The notes beneath the pieces were generated by a model. The model was not told the DNA's origin and ran no database searches. It was given only the letters and a program-made list of their open reading frames with translations. From assembly GCA_038213135.1 (NCBI GenBank), contig JBBQTQ010000046.1, positions 1-20,351 of the forward strand: 20,351 nt of DNA, written 5' to 3'. Positions 1 through 14,110 of this stretch are shown in pieces. Position 1 is the first letter of the stretch. Each line of letters starts with the position of its first letter. The position numbers and the translations under genes were made by a program. The stretch comes from JBBQTQ01 sp038213135. Lineage in GTDB: Bacteria > Actinomycetota > Thermoleophilia > Gaiellales > Gaiellaceae.

Positions 1-4452
<4,452 letters not shown>

Positions 4453-4465
4453 GCCGCGTTTTTCA

Positions 4466-4494
4466 CGAGGGAGGCCGGCAGCCGGCCTCCCTCG
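4466..4494 (+). terminator. Hairpin terminator after rpoC
   Basis: A perfect 13-bp inverted repeat (CGAGGGAGGCCGG, loop CAG, CCGGCCTCCCTCG) begins 14 nt after the rpoC stop. It is GC-rich and stable, but only two T follow it, so it is a weak match to a classic intrinsic terminator. In high-GC actinobacteria such U-poor hairpins are common at operon ends. It probably separates rpoBC from the island downstream. Confidence 0.65.
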
Positions 4495-4495
4495 T

Positions 4496-4504
4496 TGATA
4501 CATT
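4496..4504 (+). promoter_or_regulatory. Candidate extended -10 promoter for the XRE gene
   Basis: TGATACATT fits an extended -10 (TGn followed by TAnnnT). I see no convincing -35. The expected transcription start, 6-8 nt downstream, falls at about 4511-4512, almost on the ATG at 4513. No Shine-Dalgarno sequence precedes that ATG, so the message may be leaderless, which is common in actinobacteria. This is inference from a short motif. Confidence 0.3.
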
Positions 4505-4512
4505 TCAGGCAC

Positions 4513-4815
4513 ATGGTCAGCGGCGACCTGCTCCGGGAGGCACGGCTGCGAGCCGCGCTGACTCAGGCCGAGCTGGCCGGGCGAGCGGGAATCGCCCGCT
4601 CGCAGGTCAGCCGCTACGAGCGCGGCGACGTCCTGCCGAGCCTCGAGACCCTGCGGCGGCTGATCCGCGCTTGCGGGCTGGAGCTCGCCTTCGGCATCTA
4701 CAACGCTGATCTCGAGGATCACGACGCGACCCTGATCGAGCGCAACCTCGCGCTCACCCCCGCGGAGCGCGTCGAGCGCTCGCTCCATGCCGCAGCCCAG
4801 CTCTACGCTCGGTGA
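4513..4815 (+). CDS. Small XRE/HTH_3-family DNA-binding protein
   Basis: The product is a 100-residue single-domain regulator. The HTH_3 (Cro/C1-type) fold occupies about residues 7-60, with LTQAELAGRAG as the first helices, ARSQVSRYERG as the recognition helix and turn, and PSLETLRRLIRACG as the closing helices. The last 40 residues are charged and helical, possibly for dimerisation or partner binding. I chose ATG 4513; a TTG at 4495 is in frame but lies inside the terminator hairpin. The stop codon overlaps the next gene's GTG by 4 nt, so the two are co-translated. An autoregulatory or antitoxin-like role for the pair is inference from this arrangement. The DNA-binding family is clear but the targets are unknown. 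Confidence 0.85.
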   Translation: MVSGDLLREARLRAALTQAELAGRAGIARSQVSRYERGDVLPSLETLRRLIRACGLELAFGIYNADLEDHDATLIERNLALTPAERVERSLHAAAQLYAR

Positions 4816-5312
4816 GCCCGACGCAGCTGGACGTCGCTCTCCGGGCGCTGGAGGAAGCCGGCGTCGAATACGTCGTGATCGGTGCGGTCGCCGCCGTCGC
4901 CGCCGGCGCTCCGGTGGTGACCCAGGACCTCGACGTGACACCCTCGGCCTCGCCCGCGAACCTCGAGCGCCTGGCCCTGGCGCTGCGGGCGCTCGGCGCG
5001 CGGCTTCGGGTTCCGGAGGAGGAGGCGGGTGTTCCGTTCCCGATCGAGCCGGAGATGCTGGCGACCGCGAGCAGCTGGACGCTCACGACGCGTGCCGGAG
5101 ACCTCGCTCTCGTTTTCCTCCCAGCAGGAACTCGGGGATACGACGACCTGCGGCGCGACGCGACTCCCGTGCAAATCGCGGGCGTCATCGTTCACGTCGC
5201 CTCACTCGCCGACGTCATCCGCTCGAAGCAGGCGTCGGGCCGCGCAAAGGATGCGGCTCAGCTACCGATCCTGCGCAGGACGCTCGAGATGACCCGGAGT
5301 CGGCAGTCGTGA
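4812..5312 (+). CDS. Nucleotidyltransferase-fold protein (MNT/AbiEii-like)
   Basis: This 166-residue protein resembles small stand-alone nucleotidyltransferase-fold proteins. Near the N-terminus, EYVVIGAVAAVAAGAPVVTQDLDV matches the usual glycine-rich strand followed by a D-x-D metal motif (TQDLDV); the normal Gly-Gly/Gly-Ser pair reads Gly-Ala here. Near the C-terminus, DVIRSKQASGRAKDAAQLPIL matches the conserved 'sK.a.gR.kD..ql..L' ending of the family. Activity is not proven: the altered GG and unassigned third carboxylate leave room for a weak or inactive enzyme. GTG 4812 overlaps the XRE stop (GTGA). An HTH gene plus such a nucleotidyltransferase recalls toxin-antitoxin pairs (MNT/HEPN, AbiE), but neither a HEPN partner nor a true AbiEi is visible. 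Confidence 0.75.
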   Translation: MSPTQLDVALRALEEAGVEYVVIGAVAAVAAGAPVVTQDLDVTPSASPANLERLALALRALGARLRVPEEEAGVPFPIEPEMLATASSWTLTTRAGDLALVFLPAGTRGYDDLRRDATPVQIAGVIVHVASLADVIRSKQASGRAKDAAQLPILRRTLEMTRSRQS

Positions 5313-5583
5313 AGAGGCTCGCCGGGAGGGTTCTACGATTGGGGCGACCGGGGCGACGGCCGCTGGTGGCACTCCTTCGGCGTGAGCGCCTTCTCGAGGG
5401 ACGCCTTGCGGCTGGACGATGGCACAGCTCGCCGAATGGCCGGATCGGCAGAGAGCTCGGGTGCGAGGTACTGCGCGAGAGTGCTCGCCACCCAGGATCT
5501 AGTGCCAGAGCGATTTTGCCGGCAACCTGAGATTCCGCCGCCGACCGGCTCGCGCTGAGCTGCCGGCTACCTTGTGTTCCTCC
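5313..5583 (+). other. Non-coding stretch with a possible gene remnant
   Basis: These 271 bases hold no gene I can support. At about 5332-5560 one frame reads FYDWGDRGDGRWWHS followed by sequence that looks less and less like protein. The opening faintly recalls the FxDWGD motif of aminoglycoside-phosphotransferase-like proteins, so it could be a decayed fragment. TACGAT at 5334-5339, within TTCTACGATT, also resembles the -10 proposed for rpsL. A second -10-like TACCTT lies at 5568-5573, about 10 nt before the next gene's GTG. All three readings are weak. Confidence 0.25.
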
Positions 5584-7317
5584 GTGAAGAAGGTCATCCT
5601 CGTAGCACTCTGCGCGCTCGGCGCGCTCTGCGGCGCTCATGAAGCGCGGGCCGGCGCCTGCGGTCTGCCGGACGCGACGCCGCTCTGGATCGACTACACG
5701 GATGGCACCGTCCCGTTCAGCACCGACCTCTTCGGCAAGCCCGGGCTGATCACCGCCACCGGCGGCGCGAACCTGCCCCCAGTCCTGCGCCAGCTCGGTG
5801 GGCAGACGATCTACTGGGAGATGCACTTCGACCAGTTCGTGGGGACGACGGTGAAGCCGGCAGACCCCTCGACGGTCGACGATGCGGCACAGCGGATGTT
5901 CGACCGCGCGGTCGCCCGCTCCGGCTGCGCGACGCCGCTGATCGCACTGAACGAGCTGAACGGCCCATACCTGACGACCCCCTGGTCGGACAACGTCGCG
6001 CTCTACCGGGCGGATGTTCTCGAGCTGCTACGGCAGCTCTCCTCGCTCGGAGCGAAGCCGTTCCTCCTCCTGCCGAGCGCGCCCTACACCGGGGGCGAGG
6101 CGCTCGGCTGGTGGCGCGAGGCCGCTCAGGTCTCGGACTTCGTCCCCGAGGTCTACTTCAACGGCCGCGCCCTGTACCAGCTCGGCCTGGTGGCGGCGAG
6201 CCGCAAGTTGCGCGAGGGATTTCGCCAGGCGGTCCTCAACCTGACCAAGCTCGGGATCCCGTCTTCCAAGATCGGAATCATGCTCGGCTTCCAGTCGCGC
6301 CTCGGCACGCTCGGGCGCGAGGGTCTGCACCCCTCGAGCGCGTGGTTCGACGTGATCAAGCTCCAGGTCCTGGCCGCGAAGCAGGTCGCGGCCGAGCTGA
6401 AGCTCGGGACGATCTGGTCGTGGGGCTGGGGCACGTTCTCAGCAGCGGGCGCCGACCCCGACAAGAAGACCGCCGCCTGTGTCTACCTCTGGACACGTGA
6501 CCCCCAGCTCTGCGACGCGCTTGCCGTTGCGGGCCCGCACTTCGACCGCTCGCTGACCGAGGGGCAGATCGCCCTCCCCAACGGCGCGTTCTGCACCGTC
6601 GGCGACCAGACGATCAAGACCAAGGACATCACCGCCCTCGCGGCCGTCACCGGCGACAGCGAGCTCGCGTTCACGCTCCTGTACGAGCGGATCGTCGAGA
6701 GCGCGAAGCTGTCGATCAAGCCGAGCGAGATCATCGACGCGGAGAATGCGATTGTCGCCCAGTCGTTCGGCGGCAATCGCAACGCCTATCTCGCCGCGCT
6801 CGACCAGGCTCACGCGACGCTCGCAATCACGCGCGCCGCGATCGGCGACGCACTACGCCGAGCCCGCATCGCCGCACGGCTCAGTGTCGGTCCACCCGAC
6901 CAGTCGGCGATCGACGCCTTCTACAACTCCTACCCGGACACGCCGACCAGGCTCGTCACCGCTTCGCCCGACCCGCTATGGCTCGACGGCCGAGCCCAGG
7001 GCATCGTGCTCGCCGTCGCGGCGCCGCCCGTCGTGTTCTCCCTCGCGCCCGGCGAGCAGGCGACCGTCTTCACGAGCGAGGGGCAGTTCACCGTCACCGC
7101 GCTCGAGGACACGCTGCCCCTTGGTGCCGTGCCGCTCGCGGTCGCGCGGCCCGCGATTGCAGCCGCGCTGAGCTCCTTCGCAAGAGCCGATGCCTTCGAG
7201 CGCTGGACGCACGAGCACCAGGCGCAGGCCCAGGGGAAGACAATCTGCCGGCAGGACAAGCTCCCGGCGATCGGGTCCTTCGATCTGAGCGCCCTGCTGC
7301 TACCCGAAACCTTCTAG
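5584..7317 (+). CDS. Secreted protein of unknown function, possible TIM-barrel half
   Basis: The product has 577 residues. The N-terminus reads VKKVILVALCALGALCGA and then HEARAGAC, a signal peptide with a lysine pair, a hydrophobic core and an Ala-x-Ala-like cleavage site. I preferred GTG 5584 because it starts right at the lysines; TTG 5572 is in frame. Residues about 30-300 alternate strands and helices. ALNELNG and IWSWGWG are reminiscent of strand ends 4 and 8 in clan GH-A glycoside hydrolases, where an Asn-Glu pair is common. A second catalytic Glu was not identified, so hydrolase activity is speculation. Residues about 335-430 are helical and mildly resemble SurA-like chaperone regions. 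No Shine-Dalgarno is evident. The gene faces the GGDEF gene tail to tail across a hairpin. Confidence 0.7.
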   Translation: MKKVILVALCALGALCGAHEARAGACGLPDATPLWIDYTDGTVPFSTDLFGKPGLITATGGANLPPVLRQLGGQTIYWEMHFDQFVGTTVKPADPSTVDDAAQRMFDRAVARSGCATPLIALNELNGPYLTTPWSDNVALYRADVLELLRQLSSLGAKPFLLLPSAPYTGGEALGWWREAAQVSDFVPEVYFNGRALYQLGLVAASRKLREGFRQAVLNLTKLGIPSSKIGIMLGFQSRLGTLGREGLHPSSAWFDVIKLQVLAAKQVAAELKLGTIWSWGWGTFSAAGADPDKKTAACVYLWTRDPQLCDALAVAGPHFDRSLTEGQIALPNGAFCTVGDQTIKTKDITALAAVTGDSELAFTLLYERIVESAKLSIKPSEIIDAENAIVAQSFGGNRNAYLAALDQAHATLAITRAAIGDALRRARIAARLSVGPPDQSAIDAFYNSYPDTPTRLVTASPDPLWLDGRAQGIVLAVAAPPVVFSLAPGEQATVFTSEGQFTVTALEDTLPLGAVPLAVARPAIAAALSSFARADAFERWTHEHQAQAQGKTICRQDKLPAIGSFDLSALLLPETF

Positions 7318-7333
7318 CCCTACAGCGTGGTGT

Positions 7334-7366
7334 GAGGGACAGGCCTGTAAACGAGGCCTGTCCCTC
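7334..7366. terminator. Shared hairpin terminator between convergent genes
   Basis: A perfect 12-bp inverted repeat (GAGGGACAGGCC, 9-nt loop, GGCCTGTCCCTC) lies between the stop of the secreted-protein gene and that of the minus-strand GGDEF gene. It has no T-tract on either side. Its symmetry and position suggest it ends transcription from both directions. Confidence 0.65.
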
Positions 7367-7396
7367 GGCCCTGCGCGCCCCACGACGTGAGCTGAG

Positions 7397-8674
7397 TTAA
7401 CGGCCTACGAGCCCGGACGCTGCCGGCGGCTCGTCCGGGGCCTGCGTCGCGGACGACGCGACGACGCGACCCTTGCCGGCCTCCTTTGCGCGGTACAGAG
7501 CGTCGTCCGCCCGCTGGAAGAAGGAGACCGCGTCGTCCTGCGCCCTGAGCTCGGCGATCCCGGCCGAGAGGAGCATCCGGCCCGCCTGTGCGACGGGCTT
7601 CGTCGAGACCCGCTCCTGGAGCCGCCTGTAGAGCTGGTCGGCGTCCTCGATCGCGGACTCGGGCAGGATCACAGCGAACTCGTCGCCGCCGACGCGGCAG
7701 GGAATGTCGGCCGAGCGCACGACGTCGCGGATCCGCTGCGAGATCTCGGCGAGCACTGCGTCACCTGCGAGGTGGCCGATCTGGTCGTTGATCGCCTTGA
7801 AGTCGTCGAGGTCGAGCACGACCAAGGCGAGGCGGCGGTTGTAGCGCTGCGCGCGGGCGCACTCGCGCGCGAGCGTCTCGTGGAAGTAGCGTCGATTGTG
7901 CAGCCCGGTCAGTGCGTCGAGGTCGGCGAGCTGGCGCGCCTCGCGAAACCGCCTCGCGTTCTCGATCGCCGGCCCGGCGCGGCTGGCCAGGTCCTCGAGC
8001 GCGTGCAGCTGCTCGTCCGAGAAGATCCCCGGCTCGCCTCGCGAGAAGACGCTCAGGATTCCGACCGGCTCGAGCTCGGCGGTGATCGGAATCGCGAGAC
8101 CGACGCGGATCGGTGGCTGCTCGCCGGGCAGCGGCTCCAGGCCGGGTTCGTACGTGATCGACATCGAGCGGACGCGCTTCCCGCGCGGCGGCGGCCCGAG
8201 CGCAAGCTCCTCGGCCTCCTCCTCGCTGATGCCTGTCGCGGCTGTGATCGGCTCGGAGTCCGGTGCGTCGATCGTGATCAGGGCGCCGTCGGCGCCGGGC
8301 AGCGCGCCCGCTGCGTCGAGCGTCCGACGCAGCACGTCGTCCAGGTCGATCGAGCCGGCGAGCTCGCCGAGGAAGCGGCTGCGCCTCGTCTCCTCCCGTG
8401 CCCGGTCGAGCGCCTCGGAGAGCTCCCGGCCCATGGCCGCCATCCGGGAGTCGAGATCCTGGACGAGCTTCGCCATGCGCTCCTCGCCGCTGATCCGCGA
8501 GCTCGAGCCCAGGCGCCGGCCGACGGCCACCGCCAGAAGCGTCACCGCCGTCCCGCCCACGGCGATCGCTCCCGCGATCACCCCAGTCGAGGTCGTCGAC
8601 GCCAGCAGAAGGCTCACGCCAGGTACCGCCACTTGTCGGTTATCTCTCCCATCCCGCTCCCCCGGGAACTGCAT
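7397..8674 (-). CDS. Membrane-anchored GAF-GGDEF diguanylate cyclase
   Basis: This is a 425-residue signalling enzyme predicted to make cyclic di-GMP from two GTP. Residues about 19-53 form a hydrophobic segment (one or two membrane passes), followed by a charged coiled-coil stretch (about 65-100). A GAF-like sensor domain spans about 100-245 and the GGDEF domain about 255-405. The active-site loop is intact (RVGGDEFAVILPE), and the inhibitory I-site RSAD lies five residues before GGDEF, so product feedback is likely. DALTGLHNRR marks the domain start. ATG at 8674 gives the longest form; GTG at 8632, preceded by GGGAGAG, is an equally good start just before the membrane segment. It is divergent from rpsL and shares its 170-nt upstream region. 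Confidence 0.93.
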   Translation of the reverse strand: MQFPGERDGRDNRQVAVPGVSLLLASTTSTGVIAGAIAVGGTAVTLLAVAVGRRLGSSSRISGEERMAKLVQDLDSRMAAMGRELSEALDRAREETRRSRFLGELAGSIDLDDVLRRTLDAAGALPGADGALITIDAPDSEPITAATGISEEEAEELALGPPPRGKRVRSMSITYEPGLEPLPGEQPPIRVGLAIPITAELEPVGILSVFSRGEPGIFSDEQLHALEDLASRAGPAIENARRFREARQLADLDALTGLHNRRYFHETLARECARAQRYNRRLALVVLDLDDFKAINDQIGHLAGDAVLAEISQRIRDVVRSADIPCRVGGDEFAVILPESAIEDADQLYRRLQERVSTKPVAQAGRMLLSAGIAELRAQDDAVSFFQRADDALYRAKEAGKGRVVASSATQAPDEPPAASGLVGR

Positions 8675-8747
8675 TCCGGCCCGTCCTGGGCCAGGCTCTC
8701 ACTGTAGTCACGAATCTTGCAAATAACCATCCCTGAAATCCAGGAGC

Positions 8748-8769
8748 AGAAACTGTTTCTTGCTACGAT
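8748..8769 (+). promoter_or_regulatory. Candidate str-operon promoter with a palindrome
   Basis: An extended -10, TG-C-TACGAT, occupies 8761-8769. Immediately upstream at 8748-8760 is the palindrome AGAAACTGTTTCT (two 6-nt arms around a central T), placed where a -35 region or spacer would be. No good -35 hexamer is visible, which fits an extended -10 promoter helped or blocked by a DNA-binding protein. The predicted start near 8776 gives a leader of about 70 nt before rpsL. The site also lies upstream of the divergent GGDEF gene. Confidence 0.4.
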
Positions 8770-8783
8770 TCCCTGCCTTGGTT

Positions 8784-8815
8784 GGCCGGGCGATTCTGCC
8801 CCGCCGGCCTTTGTT
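8784..8815 (+). promoter_or_regulatory. Hairpin followed by T-rich DNA in the rpsL leader
   Basis: GGCCGGGC, GATTCT and GCCCCGCCGGCC can fold as GGGC/GCCC inside GGCC/GGCC, or as a larger GGCCGG/CCGGCC stem. TTTGTTGTGTG follows directly. This looks like an attenuator or a protein-binding leader hairpin in the 5' UTR of the str operon. No ligand can be named from sequence. Confidence 0.35.
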
Positions 8816-8845
8816 GTGTGTAAAGACCCGTCGACCGGGAGTTCC

Positions 8846-9217
8846 ATGCCGACCGTAAACCAACTCGTCAGAAAAGGACGCCTCACGCCGAGGGTCAAGA
8901 CCAAGACCCCTGCGCTTCGCGGTGCCCCGCAGAAGCGCGGCGTCTGTACGCGCGTCTACACGACGACCCCGAAGAAGCCGAACTCGGCCCTGCGGAAGGT
9001 CGCGCGCGTGCGTTTGACGAACGGCATGGAGGTCACCTCCTACATCCCGGGCGAGGGCCACAACCTCCAGGAGCACTCGGTCGTCCTGATCCGCGGCGGC
9101 CGCGTCAAGGACCTGCCTGGCATTCGCTACAAGGTGATCCGCGCTGCGCTCGACGCCGCCGGCGTGTCGGATCGCCGCCAGGGCCGCTCCAAGTACGGCG
9201 CCAAGAAAGGCTCGTAA
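8846..9217 (+). CDS. rpsL: 30S ribosomal protein S12
   Basis: S12 sits at the decoding centre of the small subunit and governs translational accuracy. The 123-residue length is standard. TTPKKPNSALRK and RGGRVKDLPGIRY are the two conserved loops; Lys43 and the Lys of the second loop, where streptomycin-resistance changes usually arise, are the wild-type residues. I chose ATG 8846 because GGGAG lies just upstream and the protein then begins with the standard MPTVNQLVRKGR. The frame is open further upstream, but that stretch is leader sequence. It is the first gene of the str operon, and its TAA overlaps the ATG of rpsG by one base. Confidence 0.98.
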   Translation: MPTVNQLVRKGRLTPRVKTKTPALRGAPQKRGVCTRVYTTTPKKPNSALRKVARVRLTNGMEVTSYIPGEGHNLQEHSVVLIRGGRVKDLPGIRYKVIRAALDAAGVSDRRQGRSKYGAKKGS

Positions 9218-9687
9218 TGCCTCGCCGAGCCGAAACACCTGTCCGCACGCCGGATCCTGATCCGGTGTACCGGTCGCCTCTTGTCAGCCAGATCATCAAC
9301 AAGGTGATGCTGGACGGGAAGCGCTCGACGGCCGAGTCGATCGTCTACAAGGCGCTCGACCGCGTCGGGGAGAAGACCGGCAAGCCGCCGGTCGAGGCGC
9401 TCGAGCAGGCGATCAAGACGATCACGCCCGTGCTCGAGGTGCGCTCCCGCCGCGTCGGTGGCGCGAACTACCAGGTGCCCGTCGAGGTGCCGCAGCGCCG
9501 CGCGCGCACGTTGGCCGTGCGCTGGCTCGTCAACTACTCGCGCGACCGCCGCGAGAAGCACATGGACGAGAAGCTCGCAGCCGAGATCCTCGACGCGATC
9601 AACCAGCAGGGCGGCGCCTTCAAGCGCAAGGACGACCTCTACCGGATGGCGCAGGCCAACAAGGCCTTCGCCCACTACAGGTGGTAA
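9217..9687 (+). CDS. rpsG: 30S ribosomal protein S7
   Basis: S7 binds 16S rRNA and starts assembly of the 30S head. The 156-residue length and the motifs SQIINKVMLDGKRSTAE, RSRRVGGANYQVPVEV and RWLVNYSRDR are typical. It ends in AFAHYRW, as usual for bacterial S7. The start overlaps the rpsL stop (TAATG), so translation is coupled. In E. coli S7 represses its own operon through a site between rpsL and rpsG; the one-base overlap here leaves no such spacer, so any feedback must act elsewhere, perhaps at the leader. Confidence 0.98.
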   Translation: MPRRAETPVRTPDPDPVYRSPLVSQIINKVMLDGKRSTAESIVYKALDRVGEKTGKPPVEALEQAIKTITPVLEVRSRRVGGANYQVPVEVPQRRARTLAVRWLVNYSRDRREKHMDEKLAAEILDAINQQGGAFKRKDDLYRMAQANKAFAHYRW

Positions 9688-9689
9688 GG

Positions 9690-11777
<2,088 letters not shown>

Positions 11778-11794
11778 AGGAGACCGGAGGAACG

Positions 11795-12985
<1,191 letters not shown>

Positions 12986-12992
12986 GAGAGTG

Positions 12993-13301
12993 ATGGCGCA
13001 GCAGAAGATCCGCATCCGGCTGAAGGGCTACGACCACAAGCAGGTCGACGGTGCCGCGAGCCAGATCGTCGACACCGTCGTACGGTCCGGCGCCTCGATC
13101 ACCGGTCCGGTGCCGTTGCCGACGGAGAAGAACGTGTACACCGTGATCCGCAGTCCCTTCAAGGACAAGGACTCGCGGGAGCACTTCGAGATCCGGACGC
13201 ACAAGCGCCTGATCGACATTCATGCCCCGACGCCGAAGACCGTGGACTCGCTGATGCGCCTCGATCTCCCGGCCGGAGTCGACATCGAGATCAAGCTCTA
13301 A
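12993..13301 (+). CDS. rpsJ: 30S ribosomal protein S10
   Basis: S10 is a 30S head protein and also the NusE partner of NusB in antitermination. The 102-residue length is standard; KIRIRLKGYDHKQVD at the start and HKRLIDIHAPTPKTVDSLMRL near the end are characteristic. I chose ATG 12993, which gives the usual MAQQKIRIR start; GTG 12990 is in frame. AGGAGAG overlaps the tuf stop. It is the first gene of the S10 block and is followed by the first of four intergenic elements. Confidence 0.97.
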   Translation: MAQQKIRIRLKGYDHKQVDGAASQIVDTVVRSGASITGPVPLPTEKNVYTVIRSPFKDKDSREHFEIRTHKRLIDIHAPTPKTVDSLMRLDLPAGVDIEIKL

Positions 13302-13471
13302 ATGACGACCATCTCCTTCCCATCTCGCACCCCTGGTGCTGCTGCAAACCGGCGCGATACGGCGTCCTCTGTCGCACCCGTAGCCTCCGGCTACGAGCGC
13401 TCCCTGCGTCCTTGCCTCGCTTGGTTTTCGCAGCCCCAGGGGCACGATCTGCTCAGTCGGCGGTCGGACGC
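13302..13471 (+). repeat. S10-operon intergenic element, copy A (rpsJ/rplC)
   Basis: Copy A of a four-member repeat family. It has the conserved core GGCGTCCTC, then the hairpin GTAGCCTCCGGCTAC (13380-13394), then CGCTCCCTGCGTCCTTGC. An outer stem pairs TCG-CA-CCCCTGG (13325-13336) with CCAGGGG-CA-CGA (13436-13447), keeping the same CA/CA internal loop as copy B with different stem bases. Unlike the other copies it has no clear stem over a Shine-Dalgarno sequence, because rplC has none. The function is unknown. Confidence 0.75.
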
Positions 13472-13475
13472 GTGA
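13302..13475 (+). CDS. Candidate linker ORF A, 57 residues, spanning element A
   Basis: The ATG follows the rpsJ TAA directly (TAAATG), and the TGA overlaps the GTG start of rplC (GTGA). The frame therefore tiles the gap exactly. The peptide includes ASSVAPVASGYERSLRPC, shared with linker ORFs B and D, and a tail rich in Gln, Ser and Arg. No Shine-Dalgarno precedes it, so it would need re-initiation after rpsJ. rplC also lacks a good Shine-Dalgarno, and reading through this ORF would explain how rplC is reached. I recognise no domain. It may serve only as a translated spacer. Confidence 0.4.
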   Translation: MTTISFPSRTPGAAANRRDTASSVAPVASGYERSLRPCLAWFSQPQGHDLLSRRSDA

Positions 13476-14110
13476 AGGGAATCCTTGGACGCAAGCTGGG
13501 CATGACCCAGGTCTTCGACCCGGAGTCGGGGGTGGTCACCCCTGTCACCGTGATCGAGGCCGGTCCGTGCCCGGTCGTCCAGGTGAAGACGAACCCGATC
13601 GACGGCTACGAGGCCGTCCAGCTCGCCTTCGACACGGTCGCCGAGCGGAAGCTCTCGAAGGGCGAGCTCGGGCACCTGAAGAAGAGCGGGGTCGGCGCGT
13701 TCCGCCACCTCGCCGAGTTCCGGGGCCAGAGCGAGCTGACCGTGGGCGAGTCCGTGACCGTCGAGGCGTTCGAGCCGGGCGAGGCGATCAAGGTCTCGGG
13801 CACCTCGATCGGCAAGGGCTTCCAGGGCACGATCAAGCGGCACCGCTTCCATCGCGGGCCCAAGACGCACGGCTCGCACAACATCCGCAAGCCTGGCTCG
13901 ATCGGCGCCTCCGCAACGCCCTCACGCGTATTCAAGGGCATCAAGATGGCCGGCCGGATGGGCGGCAAGCGCGTGACGCAGGTCGGCCTGACGATCCACG
14001 AGATCGACGCGGAGCAGAACCTGCTGCTCGTCAAGGGCGCCGTCCCCGGCCCGAAGAACGCGATCGTCGAGATCAGGGAGGAGAGGGCGCATGCCGGCCG
14101 CAAGCATTAA
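13472..14110 (+). CDS. rplC: 50S ribosomal protein L3
   Basis: L3 is an early-assembling 50S protein that reaches towards the peptidyl transferase centre. From GTG 13472 it has 212 residues and begins with the standard GILGRKLGMTQVF. RGPKTHGSHNIRKPGSIG and GRMGGKRVTQ are the conserved rRNA-contact loops. TTG 13412 is in frame but would add element sequence, so I rejected it. There is no strong Shine-Dalgarno before the GTG, only a weak GGCGGT, which is unusual for a highly expressed gene and suggests coupling to upstream translation. The 3' end overlaps rplD by 20 nt. Confidence 0.97.
   Translation: MKGILGRKLGMTQVFDPESGVVTPVTVIEAGPCPVVQVKTNPIDGYEAVQLAFDTVAERKLSKGELGHLKKSGVGAFRHLAEFRGQSELTVGESVTVEAFEPGEAIKVSGTSIGKGFQGTIKRHRFHRGPKTHGSHNIRKPGSIGASATPSRVFKGIKMAGRMGGKRVTQVGLTIHEIDAEQNLLLVKGAVPGPKNAIVEIREERAHAGRKH

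Noticed and set aside
4466..4494. rpoC-end hairpin as part of a mobile element end
   Set aside because: No matching repeat, duplication or transposase-like gene is seen nearby; a terminator explains it.
5572..5583. TTG 5572 as start of the secreted protein
   Set aside because: It adds MCSS before the lysine pair and lies on the -10-like TACCTT; GTG 5584 gives a cleaner signal peptide. This remains possible.
8717..8845. Extended S12 starting at 8717
   Set aside because: The added residues include the promoter-like motif and leader hairpin. The usual S12 N-terminus begins at 8846 with GGGAG upstream.
13412..13471. N-terminal extensions of L3, L23 and L16 through the repeat elements (TTG starts at 13412, 14839 and 18102)
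   Set aside because: The frames are open and the added peptides are alike, but the normal starts give the standard N-termini. L23 and L16 have strong Shine-Dalgarno sequences at the normal start, and copy C does not share this frame with rplB.
13302..13471. Terminal stem over the rplC start in copy A
   Set aside because: Only short matches such as CGACC with GGTCG (5 bp) and CCTTC with GAAGG (5 bp) are found, too weak to claim.
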